64,000 nt of DNA, taken from positions 271,892 to 335,891 of the forward strand of contig CBDCTC010000002.1 in assembly GCA_965222125.1 (NCBI GenBank). Direction: 5' to 3'. A program made the translations under genes and the position numbers. Positions 33,903 through 44,300 of this stretch are shown here, one piece after another. Numbering within the stretch: position 1 is the stretch's first letter; every line of letters begins with the position of its first letter. The notes beneath the pieces are model-generated. The model was not told the DNA's origin. It saw only the letters and a program-made list of their open reading frames with translations, and made no database searches. Origin of the DNA: CAZENU01 sp965222125. Its GTDB lineage: Bacteria; Chloroflexota; Dehalococcoidia; Lucifugimonadales; CAZENU01.

Positions 33903-34469
33903 CTAGCTCTTCTCAGCCGACGGAGTGTCCGGCTGTCCCAGATCGTCTAGGTTCAGGGTCTCGATGAAGTCCGAGAACGCCGACAGGCTCCTCAGCTCCT
34001 CCTCGCCTACCTTCCGCGTGTCGCCGCCGGCCCTGTCCGGCACGATGGGCTTGCCGGTCTCCTCGTCCATCTGCACCCCGGCCTTGTCGACCACCGTGTC
34101 GTTGGCGAATATCGGAGCGTCCGTTCGCACCGCCAGGGCGATCGCGTCGCTGACCCGGGAGTCGACCTCCATCGTAGAGCCGTTGTACTGCAGAATTATC
34201 TTGGCGTAGAAGATGTCGTTGGTCAGATCGGAGACGACGATTCGCGTCACGGTCGCACCGAGGGAAGAGATGACCGACCCGAGCAGGTCGTGGGTCAGAG
34301 GCCTTTCGACCGATACGTCCTGAAGCTTCAGGGCAATCGAGTCGGCCTCGATCGGGCCTATCCAGATCGGGAGGTAGCGGTTGGACTCCTTGACCTTGAG
34401 GATCACGACACGTTGGCTGCTCATAAGGCTAACCCTGATGCTGTCGATCACCATCTCTATCTGAAGCAT
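33903..34469 (-). CDS. Bifunctional nuclease family protein (DUF151)
   Basis: A 188-residue DUF151 protein; family members have been described as DNase/RNase enzymes. The domain spans residues 1-135 with QRVVILKVKESNRYLPIWIG, ADSIALKLQDVSVERPLTHD and the acidic VDSRVSDAIALAVRTDAPIF. The C-terminal 50 residues are acidic and probably flexible. AAGGAGG lies before ATG 34469. It has a strong promoter with a tandem repeat upstream and a clear terminator, so it is a single-gene unit. Confidence 0.88.
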   Translation of the reverse strand: MLQIEMVIDSIRVSLMSSQRVVILKVKESNRYLPIWIGPIEADSIALKLQDVSVERPLTHDLLGSVISSLGATVTRIVVSDLTNDIFYAKIILQYNGSTMEVDSRVSDAIALAVRTDAPIFANDTVVDKAGVQMDEETGKPIVPDRAGGDTRKVGEEELRSLSAFSDFIETLNLDDLGQPDTPSAEKS

Positions 34470-34499
34470 GCAGTCCCTCCTTGCCGTCCGCGCGACTCG

Positions 34500-34539
34500 C
34501 GGCCCATTGATTGTAAGACCGGCCCATTGAGAGTGTCAA
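34500..34539 (-). promoter_or_regulatory. Promoter with tandem operator-like repeats before the DUF151 gene
   Basis: On the minus strand TTGACA (34539-34534) and TACAAT (34515-34510) are spaced by 18 bases. TCAATGGGCCG occurs twice exactly 20 bp apart (34530-34520 and 34510-34500), one copy inside the spacer and one just after the -10 box. Confidence 0.65.
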
Positions 34540-34616
34540 CGGGATTGACTCAGCGGCCCTCTGTCTCCGAGTGGGCCCGATCGTCGCGAGCGCCTCGCCG
34601 GAAGCGCTGCTCCCGG

Positions 34617-34811
34617 CTACACGGGGGGTCGCTGTGCGACCGACTTCAGACGCTTCTCCAGTGCGGACCGGGGCATCAGTACCCGCCGCTGGCACCCGGA
34701 GCACCGCAGGCCGATGTCGGCGCCCACCCGGACGACCTCCCACTCGTAGTTGCCGCACGGATGGACCTTCTTCATCACGACGCGGTCGCCCATCCTGAAG
34801 TCGATCACCAC
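34617..34811 (-). CDS. DUF951 family small protein
   Basis: A 64-residue conserved protein of the DUF951 family (FRMGDRVVMKKVHPCGNYEW, then DIGLRCSGCQRRVLMPRSAL). A CGNYEW Cys and a CSGC pair suggest a metal site. The start is GTG at 34811, overlapping the pyrF stop by seven bases, so it is coupled to pyrF. The function is unknown; such proteins have been seen near DNA-binding and GTPase genes. Confidence 0.8.
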   Translation of the reverse strand: MVIDFRMGDRVVMKKVHPCGNYEWEVVRVGADIGLRCSGCQRRVLMPRSALEKRLKSVAQRPPV

Positions 34812-35632
34812 GTCTTGCCCAGCTCCTCCAGCACGGCGTCTATCCGACCGCGCAGCTCCAGCGCTGCCTTTCGGGCGGCCTCCCCGAAGTCCGCGGGGTC
34901 GCGCGACGCGTAGATCACGCCACGAGAGCTGCTTACGACCAGGCCCCGTCCGATCTCATCGACGCCCGCCTTCACCGACGCCGACAGGTCGCCGCCCTGG
35001 GCACCTATGCCGGGAAGAAGCACCGGCATGGCCGGACAGAGCCCGCGCACCGTCGCAAGGTCGTCGGGATAGGTCGCGCCCACGACGAGGCCGACGTTGC
35101 CCCTCGTATTCCACTCCGCCGCACGGCTGGCGACCTCCTCGAAGAGCCGCCGACCCGACGCCAGGCCCAGGTCCTGAAACTCGCGCGCGCCGGGGTTCGA
35201 GGTCTTGCACAGGACGAACACGCCCTTGTCCTCGTAGTCCAGGAACGGCTCCAGGGCCTCGCCGCCCAAGTAGCCGTTCACCGTGGCCGCGTCGAATCCC
35301 CACGTCTCGAACAAAGCCCGGGCATATTGGACGTTCGACGACGCCATGTCTCCGCGCTTGGCGTCGGCAATGACGACGGCGTCGGGCGCTCGCTCGCGTA
35401 TGTGCGCCACCGTCCGCTCGAGCGCGGCGATGCCGGCGCTCCCCAGCGCCTCGTAGAACGCCAGGTTCGGCTTGAAGGCGCAGACCAGGTCGGCGGTGGC
35501 GTCCACGATGGCCTTGTTGAATTCGGCCACGTCCGGCACCGCCATCGACGCCGGGTCCGGGTCGAGCCCGACGCAGAGCAGGGTGCGGTTGGCCTCCGAA
35601 ACGTTACGCAGTCGCTCTAGCAAAGACAGCAT
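34805..35632 (-). CDS. pyrF: Orotidine 5'-phosphate decarboxylase (long form)
   Basis: A 275-residue enzyme that makes UMP from OMP in the last step of pyrimidine synthesis. Core motifs are LLCVGLDPDP near 18, CAFKPNLAFYEALG near 50, and the catalytic VVIADAKRGDMASSNVQYA near 86, followed by VNGYLGGEALEPF. VLLPGIGAQGGD and SSSRGVIYAS near 215-250 bind phosphate. ATG 35632 is preceded by GGAGG; the frame upstream of it is not needed. Its end overlaps the DUF951 gene. Confidence 0.95.
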   Translation of the reverse strand: MLSLLERLRNVSEANRTLLCVGLDPDPASMAVPDVAEFNKAIVDATADLVCAFKPNLAFYEALGSAGIAALERTVAHIRERAPDAVVIADAKRGDMASSNVQYARALFETWGFDAATVNGYLGGEALEPFLDYEDKGVFVLCKTSNPGAREFQDLGLASGRRLFEEVASRAAEWNTRGNVGLVVGATYPDDLATVRGLCPAMPVLLPGIGAQGGDLSASVKAGVDEIGRGLVVSSSRGVIYASRDPADFGEAARKAALELRGRIDAVLEELGKTW

Positions 35633-35754
35633 CCTACCTCCCGCAGCCGCGTATCGGCCCACTGGCATGAGCCTCATGTAGTGTACGGACGTGAATCGGC
35701 CGTTTCAAGACCTGGCCTGCCGGACGGCATCCTATGTTACAATGCAGGCCTCGT

Positions 35755-36108
35755 GGGGACGCGCGGTTTCGACAGGGGATGTCTCAGCGGGATTGCAGGC
35801 CGAGGCGCCACCACACCTCGTAAAAAGGTGGCACCACAGTAACTGGCAACAGGCAACTGGCACTAGCCGCCTAACCAGGCGGCTACGTCCACCGGCGACC
35901 TCTCCCCGAAGGAGCCGGATGGGCGACACTTTTCGGGGTGCTGTCCCACCGACGCCGATAGCGAGGACCTAAGACCTTTCGGCTCAGCCCGCCTAGCCGT
36001 CGCTGGCTTGGGCTAGAACGGGCGAAATCACAAGCCAGCTAAGCCTGTAGTACATCCTGTCTAGGGGCTCTTCTGGACGGGGAGTTCGACCCTCCCCCGT
36101 CTCCACCA
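35755..36108 (+). ncRNA. ssrA: tmRNA
   Basis: About 354 bases. The 5' end GGGGACGCGCGGTTTCGACA pairs with the 3' end GTCTCC before an encoded ACCA (36105-36108), forming the tRNA-like domain with GGAGTTCGACCCTCC as T-arm. The tag frame near 35845-35880 most likely reads GNRQLALAA then TAA (GGCAACAGGCAACTGGCACT, AGCC GCC TAA). A -10-like TACAAT lies at 35738-35743. It rescues stalled ribosomes with SmpB. The resume codon is inferred from frame and the usual ALAA ending. Confidence 0.93.
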
Positions 36109-36200
36109 ACTCCTCAACCTCTGTCAATCCATCGGTCGCCGGCACCGGCCTATGGCAGGCCGCTATCCACATCCACGGCACCAACGCCTTCTGCAGGTGC

Positions 36201-36506
36201 CTACGCAGCGGGCTGCGGCCGGTCGGGCTGCGGCCGGTAGGGAGCGACCCTGATTTGGTGCTCGTTCTTACGTGCCTGTGCCAGGTCGTACGAGGTCTGA
36301 CGACGCAGCCAAAACTCGGCATTGGACCATCCGACCTTCTCAAGGCGGATCGACATCTCAGGCGAAACGGCCGCATGTCCGTTCAGCACGCGGGAAAGTG
36401 TGTGCCGAGCTACGCCCAGCACCCTTGCAACTTCCGTGACGCTCAATCCAAGAGGGTCGAGACAGTTCTCCCTGATGGTGCGCCCAGGATGCGGTGGATT
36501 CTTCAC
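36201..36506 (-). CDS. higA: HigA-type antitoxin, apparently without a toxin
   Basis: A 101-residue XRE-family helix-turn-helix protein of the HigA addiction-module class: HPGRTIRENCLDPLGLSVTE, VARVLGVARHTLSRVLNGHA, VSPEMSIRLEKVGWSNAEFW. The start is GTG at 36506. A TACAAT box ends only six bases upstream, so the message may be leaderless. The HigB toxin gene normally lies just upstream, but the 170 bases between this gene and the ATPase gene hold no RelE-like frame. The Arg/Pro/Gln tail comes from a short duplicated GC-rich sequence. Confidence 0.8.
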   Translation of the reverse strand: MKNPPHPGRTIRENCLDPLGLSVTEVARVLGVARHTLSRVLNGHAAVSPEMSIRLEKVGWSNAEFWLRRQTSYDLAQARKNEHQIRVAPYRPQPDRPQPAA

Positions 36507-36676
36507 GAGGCCATTGTACCGTGCACTCGTACGCCGACCATTTCTATCTCATGCTGCGATGGATTTGGCCGGCCCCGTCGCGGAGGAAGTCATCGAGTGG
36601 ACTGTCAAGCGTGATACACTCCCGGCCAGACTGCTGGGAGAAGCCGCCGTGGCGCGAACGACTACGGTCCCGTCAT

Positions 36677-38419
36677 ATGCTCACTAAGCTCACGGTACGC
36701 AATTTCAAGCGCTTTGGCGCGGTCGAGATCGAGCTCGGCAACCCCGTGGCGTTCATCGGCCCGAACAACTCCGGCAAGACATCGGCCATGCAGGCCCTGG
36801 CGCTCTGGGATATCGGCTTGAAGCGCTGGAACGAGAAACGCTCAGGCAAGAGCGCGCCGGAAAAACGGCCCGGAGTCACCGTCAACCGCCGGGACCTGGT
36901 AGCCATTCCCGTTCCGAATGCGAGACTCTTGTGGCACGATCTCCACGTTCGGGACGTACTGAGATCGAACGGCCAGCAACGAACCCAAAACGTCCGCATA
37001 GACATCGTCGTCGAGGGCATCTACCAAGGTCGCAGATGGACCTGCGGGCTGGAGTTCGACTACGCCAACGAGGAGTCGTTCTACTGCCGTCCATCGGCGC
37101 TGGGTAAGGGCAGTACGCCGGAGCGGATGCCGATTCCACCCGAGGCCGGCGATGTCGAGATCGCCTTTCTTCCACCGATGTCCGGTCTTGCGGCAGCGGA
37201 GACGCGCCTCGACCCGGGTGCCGTGAACGTGCGCGTAGGGGAAGGCCGCACCGCCGAGGTGTTGCGTAACCTCTGTTTCCGCATCCACGAGGAACGGCCG
37301 CAGGACTGGCAAAAGCTGGTGGAGCACGTCCAGAGTCTGTTTGGCGCGGAACTCGACCCGCCGCGCTACGTAGAGGAACGCGGTGAGATTGCTATGGGCT
37401 ACCGCGAGCGCGGCGTGTCGCTCGACCTGTCGTCCGGCGGGCGCGGTCTACAGCAGACGATGCTGATACTGGCGTACATGTACGCCAATCCCGGTGCTGT
37501 GCTGCTGCTGGACGAGCCGGACGCGCATCTCGAGATACTGCGCCAGCGCCAGACGTATCGGCTGATTACTGAGGCGGCTGTGAATAGCCGGGCACAGATC
37601 ATCGCCGCCAGTCACTCCGAGGTGATCCTGAACGAGGCCGCTGACAGAGACATGGTGATCGCTTTCGTGGGGCGTCCGCACCGCATCGACGGCAGCCGGA
37701 GCCAGGTGCTGAAGTCGCTCAGGGACATCGGCTTCGAGCAATACTACCAGGCCGAGCAGACGGGCTGGGTACTCTACCTGGAAGGCTCAACGGATCTCGC
37801 CATATTGCAGGCGTTCGCCCGACGTCTCGGCCACTGCGAGGCCGCTCGGGCGCTGGAGCGGCCCTTCGTTCACTACGTGGGCAACGATGAAAGAGCGTTG
37901 CAGAGACACTACTATGGCCTGAGGGAGGCTCTCCCGGACCTGAGGCTTGCGGCGCTACTTGACCGCTCAGTCTCCGGAGCGGGGGAGACCGGACAGGTCG
38001 GGCGTCTGGTGTGGAAGCGCCGAGAGATCGAGAACTACCTGTGCACCCAGGCGACGCTCGAGGCATACGCGCGGGCATACGCACTAGATGTGGAGCCTGG
38101 GCCCATGTTTGCAATGGCCGAAGCCAACCGACGGGTGAGCGCGATGCGCGAGGCCATCCAAGAAGTGGGGGGCGCGATGGAGACCCTGAGCAGGGGTTCC
38201 CCTTGGAGTCCCGACGCCAAGGTGAGCGACGATTTCCTTACGCCGCTCTTCCGCAACTACTTCGCGAAGCTAGACCTGCCAAACCTCATGAGCAAAAAGA
38301 GCTTCTACGAGTTGGCCGAACACGTGCCCGACGATGAGATCGACGCCGAGATCGGACAAAAGCTGGACGTGATCGCGCGTGTCGCGGAGAGCGCCAACCC
38401 GAAGGCAAGCGAGTATTGA
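36677..38419 (+). CDS. ABC-type ATPase fused to a TOPRIM-like nuclease (OLD/PARIS-like)
   Basis: A 580-residue protein starting ATG 36677. The N-terminal ATPase has LTVRNFKRFGAVEIELG, Walker A FIGPNNSGKT (about 26-35), the ABC signature LSSGGRGLQQT near 255, Walker B VLLLDEPDAHLE near 275 and the His switch IIAASHSEVIL. The C-terminal half has TOPRIM-like acidic motifs LYLEGSTDLAILQAF near 365 and LAALLDRS near 425, then WKRREIENYL, typical of DUF4435/OLD-type effectors. Such fusions act in phage defence (OLD, GajA, PARIS). It lies 31 bases before addB. Defence is inferred; repair is the alternative. Confidence 0.72.
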   Translation: MLTKLTVRNFKRFGAVEIELGNPVAFIGPNNSGKTSAMQALALWDIGLKRWNEKRSGKSAPEKRPGVTVNRRDLVAIPVPNARLLWHDLHVRDVLRSNGQQRTQNVRIDIVVEGIYQGRRWTCGLEFDYANEESFYCRPSALGKGSTPERMPIPPEAGDVEIAFLPPMSGLAAAETRLDPGAVNVRVGEGRTAEVLRNLCFRIHEERPQDWQKLVEHVQSLFGAELDPPRYVEERGEIAMGYRERGVSLDLSSGGRGLQQTMLILAYMYANPGAVLLLDEPDAHLEILRQRQTYRLITEAAVNSRAQIIAASHSEVILNEAADRDMVIAFVGRPHRIDGSRSQVLKSLRDIGFEQYYQAEQTGWVLYLEGSTDLAILQAFARRLGHCEAARALERPFVHYVGNDERALQRHYYGLREALPDLRLAALLDRSVSGAGETGQVGRLVWKRREIENYLCTQATLEAYARAYALDVEPGPMFAMAEANRRVSAMREAIQEVGGAMETLSRGSPWSPDAKVSDDFLTPLFRNYFAKLDLPNLMSKKSFYELAEHVPDDEIDAEIGQKLDVIARVAESANPKASEY

Positions 38420-38450
38420 TACCGCTTGAGAGGCCAGTCGAGGCGCGGGC

Positions 38451-41381
38451 GTGTCCAACCTAACGCTCATCGTCGGCGGGCCCGGAAGCGGCAAGACCGA
38501 CGAGGTCGTCTCACGTCTGGCCGCTCGATACGAGGCCGATCCCTTCTCCGAGACGGTCGTGCTCGTGCCGACCGTCCGCCACGGCGACCAGTTCCGACGC
38601 CGCCTCGTCGGCCGGTGCGGCGTCGCGCTCCGGCTGCGAGTCGAGACCATCGCCACGCTCAGCCGGGAGCTGGCTGCAGATGCGCAGCCACTCTCCCGTA
38701 CCCTGGCCCGCGAGCTCCTCGCGGGGACGGCCCGGCGCGAGATCGAGCGCGGACCCGCCGCCTATTTCGAACCCATCGCGGGCACCAACGGGTTCTCCGA
38801 CATCCTGAGCGCCGCCGTCGACGATCTGCTCTCGGAGGCGACTGATCCGATCGCCCTGTCCGAAGCCGCCGAGAAATCTGGCTCCCCCGGCCTGACCGCA
38901 CTCGGCGCCATCTTTGCGGCCCACAGCTCCGAGCTCGAGCGCCGTGGTTGGCTGCACCGGGCGCAGATCGCGTTGGCCGCTGCCGGCGCCGTGCGGGCCG
39001 GCCGCCCGGCGCCGACCATCGTGATGCTCGACGGCTTCCAGGTATTCAGGGGGAGCGAGGTCGTACTGCTGGAGGCTCTCGCCGACAGGTCGGAGGTCAC
39101 AGCTACGCTGGACCCCGACGCGGGAGCCCGAGCTCACTACGACTACGAGCAGCTCCGCAGACGGTTCCCCAACGCGGAAGTCGTGGAGCTGAGCGCCGAT
39201 CCGGCAGCCCGCCAGCCGGACGTGACGGCGGGCGACGCGGCTGACCGCGAGGGCCAGATGCGCGCGATCGCCAGGCAGATCAAGCAGCGCCTCACCGACG
39301 AGCCGTCGCTCCGGCCATCCGACTGCGCGGTCGCGTTCAGGCAGGCGTCGCCGTACCTCAGCCTGGCCCGGCAGGTGTTCGAGGAGTACGACCTGCCGCT
39401 GGATCCGGCCGCGGGCGAACGACTGGGCGCTCGGCCACTCGGAGTCTGGCTGGGCCGCGTGATGTACCTCGCGCGGGACGGCTGGCATCTGCGCGACGTG
39501 GCCGCCGTGCTGTCCAGCGGTTTCGTCGACCTGCGCCGATGGGGGCTGTCTCCCGATCACGTCGCCCGGTTCGCGAGGCGGGGGCGTCAGGCCCATCTCT
39601 GGGCGGGTTGGGACGTTCTGCAGCGGACAGTCGAAGGTCTGCGAACGGACGCCGACGATCCCACGACACGCGACTCGGTCCGCGATCTGCTACGCGAAAC
39701 CGCGGGCGGCATGGCCGCGGCCCTGGGAGAGCTTCGAGACTTGCTGGAGCATCCGCCAAGCCCCGTCTCCGAGCACGCACGCCGCCTCGACGAGGCGCTG
39801 TTCGGAGAACGGCCCGTCGTCGGGGCCGGCTCGCGTGAGCTGCCCGGGGTGGATGTCGAGATCGACGCCCTCCGAGGCTACCTCAGGGATCTTGCGTCGA
39901 CGCACGAAACCCTTGGGAGCGCGCCGGAGTCGTTCGAGGCGTTCGTGGCGCGGCTGGAACGACAGCTCGACGCGCCGGCCGTGCTGCTGCGCGAAGCCGG
40001 GGGCGTGCTTCTAGCGCCGATGCACACGCTCCACGGCCTCCGGTTCGACTTCGTCGCCGTTGGTGGACTGATCGAGGGCGAGTTCCCCGCCCCTCAGCGG
40101 CCCACCGCCCTGCTCGACCGGGACGCCCGCGATTCCCTGAACCAGGCCGGTCTCGATCTGCCGCCCGAGGCGCGGCTCGCGGAGGACGAGCTGTGGGAGT
40201 CGGTGCGCACGCGGTCGGACCGCGGGCTCGGGCTCTGGAGGACACGGCTAGACGAACGTGACCGCCCGGCCGCGGCCTCGTACTACTTCGACCTGTCGAG
40301 CCCCGGCAAGACCGTCGAGGACCGATCGAGGCCGCCCGAGCGCGCGGCCTCGCGCCGTGAGCTGGTCATCGCCTGCAGCAGGCAGTGGCCGGCCGGAGGC
40401 CGGCTGCGGCCCCTGGAAGCGGAGACATGGCCGGTCGTACGGTCGGCGGTCGCCGTCGAGCAGCTCCGACGCTCGTTCGGCCACGCGGGCGTGTACGAGG
40501 GCCTCCTCGCCGGAGGGATGGTACCGGGGCTCACCGACAGGGACGCGGTGTGGAGCGCCAGCCGGATCGAGTCCTACCGGACATGCGCCTTTCAGTTCTT
40601 CGCCCACTACGCCCTGCGCCTGAGAGAGCTGGACGAGGCGATGGACGGCGCCGACGCCGCGACTCGCGGAAGCGTAATCCACGAGATTCTGCAGGACGCG
40701 CTGGCGCCGCTGGCCGCGCAAGGGCTGCCCCTGGCGCCAGACACTCTGGAAGAGGCTATCGCCAACCTCGGAGCCAACGGCCCGGACATCTGGAACCGGG
40801 CCCCCGAGAAGATGGGCTTTGGCCGCGCCGCGCTGTGGCGGCTGGGCTGGGAGGAGACCTTCCAGCGGCTCGAGATGCTGCTGCACCGCGAGGCCCAGAC
40901 GAGCGCGCTGGACGGCGTCTCCCGGATCATCGGCGTCGAGAAGCCGATCGAGGCCGCGCTGCCCCTGGACCCACCGCTGCGAGTGACCGCGATGGTCGAC
41001 CGGCTCGACGCCGCAGAGGACACGGTCGTCATCGTCGATTACAAGTCCGGGCGCTCCATCTCGAAGGCCGACATCGCGAACGGGAGGCGCATCCAGCTCC
41101 AGCTCTATGGGTACCTTGCGCGCGAGGAGACGAAGGCCGAGCGCGTCATCGCTCGCTATGCCTGGACCGACCCGGCCATCTCGCAGTGGGGCCTCGACTC
41201 CTCTGATCCGGAAGACGCCCAGGTCCTGGAAGACGTCGTGGTGATCGCGCAGGAGGTGCGCGGCTCGGTTGAGTCCGGCGACTTCCGGGTCAACCCTCAG
41301 GTGACGCCCTGCCCGACATACTGCTCCTTTCAACACGTGTGCCGGGTCAACGAGCGCACCCGGTCGAAGCGATGGGACTGA
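38451..41381 (+). CDS. addB: ATP-dependent nuclease subunit B (AddB-like)
   Basis: A 976-residue subunit of an AddAB/RecBCD-like helicase-nuclease for double-strand-break processing. It has Walker A LIVGGPGSGKTDEV (5-18) and helicase-like repeats such as VVLVPTVRHGDQFRRRL. The C-terminal PD-(D/E)XK nuclease has ESYRTCAFQFFAHYALRL, RGSVIHEILQDAL and TVVIVDYKSGRSI. The Fe-S staple cysteines are the C of SYRTC and CPTYCSFQHVC near the end. The start is GTG 38451. The end overlaps addA by ten bases. Confidence 0.88.
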   Translation: MSNLTLIVGGPGSGKTDEVVSRLAARYEADPFSETVVLVPTVRHGDQFRRRLVGRCGVALRLRVETIATLSRELAADAQPLSRTLARELLAGTARREIERGPAAYFEPIAGTNGFSDILSAAVDDLLSEATDPIALSEAAEKSGSPGLTALGAIFAAHSSELERRGWLHRAQIALAAAGAVRAGRPAPTIVMLDGFQVFRGSEVVLLEALADRSEVTATLDPDAGARAHYDYEQLRRRFPNAEVVELSADPAARQPDVTAGDAADREGQMRAIARQIKQRLTDEPSLRPSDCAVAFRQASPYLSLARQVFEEYDLPLDPAAGERLGARPLGVWLGRVMYLARDGWHLRDVAAVLSSGFVDLRRWGLSPDHVARFARRGRQAHLWAGWDVLQRTVEGLRTDADDPTTRDSVRDLLRETAGGMAAALGELRDLLEHPPSPVSEHARRLDEALFGERPVVGAGSRELPGVDVEIDALRGYLRDLASTHETLGSAPESFEAFVARLERQLDAPAVLLREAGGVLLAPMHTLHGLRFDFVAVGGLIEGEFPAPQRPTALLDRDARDSLNQAGLDLPPEARLAEDELWESVRTRSDRGLGLWRTRLDERDRPAAASYYFDLSSPGKTVEDRSRPPERAASRRELVIACSRQWPAGGRLRPLEAETWPVVRSAVAVEQLRRSFGHAGVYEGLLAGGMVPGLTDRDAVWSASRIESYRTCAFQFFAHYALRLRELDEAMDGADAATRGSVIHEILQDALAPLAAQGLPLAPDTLEEAIANLGANGPDIWNRAPEKMGFGRAALWRLGWEETFQRLEMLLHREAQTSALDGVSRIIGVEKPIEAALPLDPPLRVTAMVDRLDAAEDTVVIVDYKSGRSISKADIANGRRIQLQLYGYLAREETKAERVIARYAWTDPAISQWGLDSSDPEDAQVLEDVVVIAQEVRGSVESGDFRVNPQVTPCPTYCSFQHVCRVNERTRSKRWD

Positions 41382-44300
41382 CCTGCGAGCAGAGCGCGAT
41401 CGTCCGCGACCGCGGGCGCGACGTGCTCGTCACCGCGGGCGCCGGGAGCGGCAAGACTCGTGTGCTCGTGGAGCGCTACGTGTCCCTGCTTGGCGACCAC
41501 CGGATACGAGAGCTCGCCGCCGTTACGTTCACCGACGCCGCCGCTACCGAGATGCGCGAGCGGGTCCGGCGCGAGGTGCTGACGCGGCCGGAGCTGGCCG
41601 ACCACCGGGCGGAGCTCGACGAAGCGGTCATCGGCACGATCCACTCCCTGTGCCGCCGTATTCTGCGAGAGCATCCCGTAGAGGCGGCGATAGACCCGGC
41701 CGTGCGGGTCCTGCCCGATGACGAGGCCGAGTTCGAGATCATCACGGCCTGTGTCGACGCGCTGGAAGAAGCCGCCGACGCCGACGACCATCGCGCGCTG
41801 GCGATCCGGGAGATAGGCGTCTACGGCCTGACCAACCATCTACCGCAGATGGTGAGGCGGCGGGACGAAGTCGAGGCCGCGTACCGGGCGCTGCCGGGGA
41901 ACACGCCCGCGAGCTGGGCCGCCCACGTACGGGCGCTGCTGGAGACCGGCGCCCGCGATGCCGTGGAGAAGGCCCGGCCGCAGCTGGTCGAGTGGGTCTC
42001 ATGGCTCGAAGGCGCACACACGGGGCCGGGAGATGACGCTCTCTCGCGGAACCTCGCCGAGGTCCTGTCAGCGATCGGCAACCCGGCCGAAGGCGACTGG
42101 GACGACCTGCTCGAACGGGTGCTCGACGCCGAACCCAGGATCAAGCTGACAGGCGGCAGCGCCAGGAACTGGGGCTACAGCCTCGATGATGTCAAGGACA
42201 CGATGCGCTGCCTTCGGGAAACGGCGAACCGGCTGGGCCGGATGCCCCGCTGGAACGAGCATGACGAAGCGGCCCTGGAGGCCCTCGCCTCGCTCCGAGA
42301 CCTGTTCGAAGACGCCTGCACCCGATACGCCGCTCGCAAGCGGGCACTCGCGGCGCTCGACTACCTCGACCTGGAGATCGAAGCGGCGTGGATGCTGCGG
42401 TCGCATCCGGAAGTCGCCGCGGCGTACCGGGCGCGGTTACGCCACCTGATGGTTGACGAGCTGCAGGACACCAATCCGTCTCAGATCGCGGTGCTCGATC
42501 TGCTCTCTAAGGGCAACGGCGTTGACTCGCCCGGGCCCGAGCGATTCTTCGTCGGCGACGTGAAGCAGGCGATCTACCACTTCCGCGGCAGCGACGTACG
42601 GAGCTTCACCCGCCTGCACCGCGAGGTCGAGTCGACGGGGACGATCCGCGCGCTGAGCCAATCGTTCCGCGCCCACGACTCGCTGGTCGAGATCCTGAAC
42701 CTCCTCTTCGACACCGTGTTCGGCGAGCCTGAGGAGGACTTCGAGGCGCAGATGCAGGCGATGACGGGACGCGGCCCCGACGCGCCTCCCTCCCCCCATC
42801 TGACGCTCATGCCGGTCTCGTCCGAGAGTCCCGGCGGCGCCAAAACGTCCGATCACGAGCGCCGGCGTGTGGAAGCCGACGCGGTCGCCGCCGAGATAAC
42901 TTCGCTCCTCGAGCGGGGCGACGCCGTCTGGGACCAGGAGACGCAGCGGCGTCGGCCCGCGCGGCCGGCCGACGTGGCGATTCTCCTTCGCCGGCTGAGC
43001 AACGTCCACGTCTTCGAGGGAGCCCTGGAGAGCCACGGCATCCCCTATCGGACACCGGCGGGCGCCGGGTTCTTCACCCGGCAGGAGGTGCTCGACCTTA
43101 CGAACCTGCTCGGCTGGCTGGTCGAGCCGGACGACGAAATAGCCCTCGTGGGCGCCCTCCGGTCGCCGCTATTCATGATCGACGATCAGTCGCTGCTGGC
43201 CCTGCGGTCGGGCCGCCGTCGCCTGATCGACGCGCTTCGCGAGCCGCCCGACGGCGTGTCCGAAGAGACCCGCACATTCTGCATCCGGGCCACCGAGGTG
43301 CTGGACGATCTGAGAAGCAAGGCGCCGTTCGCCGCGCCCGCCGCGCTCCTCGAACGAGCCCTCGCGCTGACGGGATACGAGGCGGTCTGGGCCCCTCTGC
43401 AGGGAGGCGAGCAGGCTCTGGCCAACGTCAGAAAATTCGTCGGCATCGCGCGGACGCTGTCCGACCGCTCGCTGGACGAACTCGTGACCTACGTGCGGCG
43501 CCGCCGCGACGAGCTCGTGGCGCGGGAGGGCCTGGCCGTGCTCGACGACTCGGACGCGGTCCGGTTGCTCACCGTGCACGGGGCGAAGGGCCTCGAGTTT
43601 CCGATCGTCTTCGTCCCGGAGGGCCACCTGCGGTCGCGGGAGTCTTACGACGAGGTGCGCTGGCGCGAAGAGGGAATCGCCCCGACGCTGAACAAAAAGG
43701 TGGGCTCGACCGACAACCGCCGTCGCCCCGGCTTCTACGCCTATCTGCTTCAGCGAGACCAGGCGGAGGAAGCTGCCGAGCACAAGCGCCTTTTCTACGT
43801 CGCCGCAACCAGGGCGGCCGACACGCTGTACGTTAGCGGGGACGAGGCGCGCGGGGGCGACGGCTGGCTCACCTCCGCCCTGGGCGCGCTCCGAACGGGC
43901 GCACCGGGAGGCGTGGAGGTTCGCCCTGCCCTTCCCGTCGACCTCAGCGCCATCGCCAGCAGGCCGGCGCCCTCTCCCGTGGCGGCGCCGCCGGAGAACG
44001 AGGAAGAGGGCATCATGCCCACGCTGGTGGCTCGGCCGCGCGCCATCCCGCTCCGGTCGAGCACGCCCGTCACTGCCCTGCGGGCGCCGGCGCACACGCA
44101 CGCGTTTGGCCGGCACGGCGACGGCCTCGCTCTGGTACGGGGCAACCTCGCGCACAAGGCCGTCGAGGTCTGGTTCACGACCGGGGAGCGGCCGTCGCTC
44201 GGCGGGCTGGCGCGGACTCTGGACGACGACCTCGGCGAACGGGCGGTCGAGAAGATCGCCGCGGAGGTCGACGCGATGCTCGACCTGCTCGACGCCAGCC

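Noticed and set aside
36090..36680. Genomic island integrated at the 3' end of the tmRNA gene
   Set aside because: tmRNA ends are common integration sites, but I found no second copy of the 3' end and no integrase in the window.
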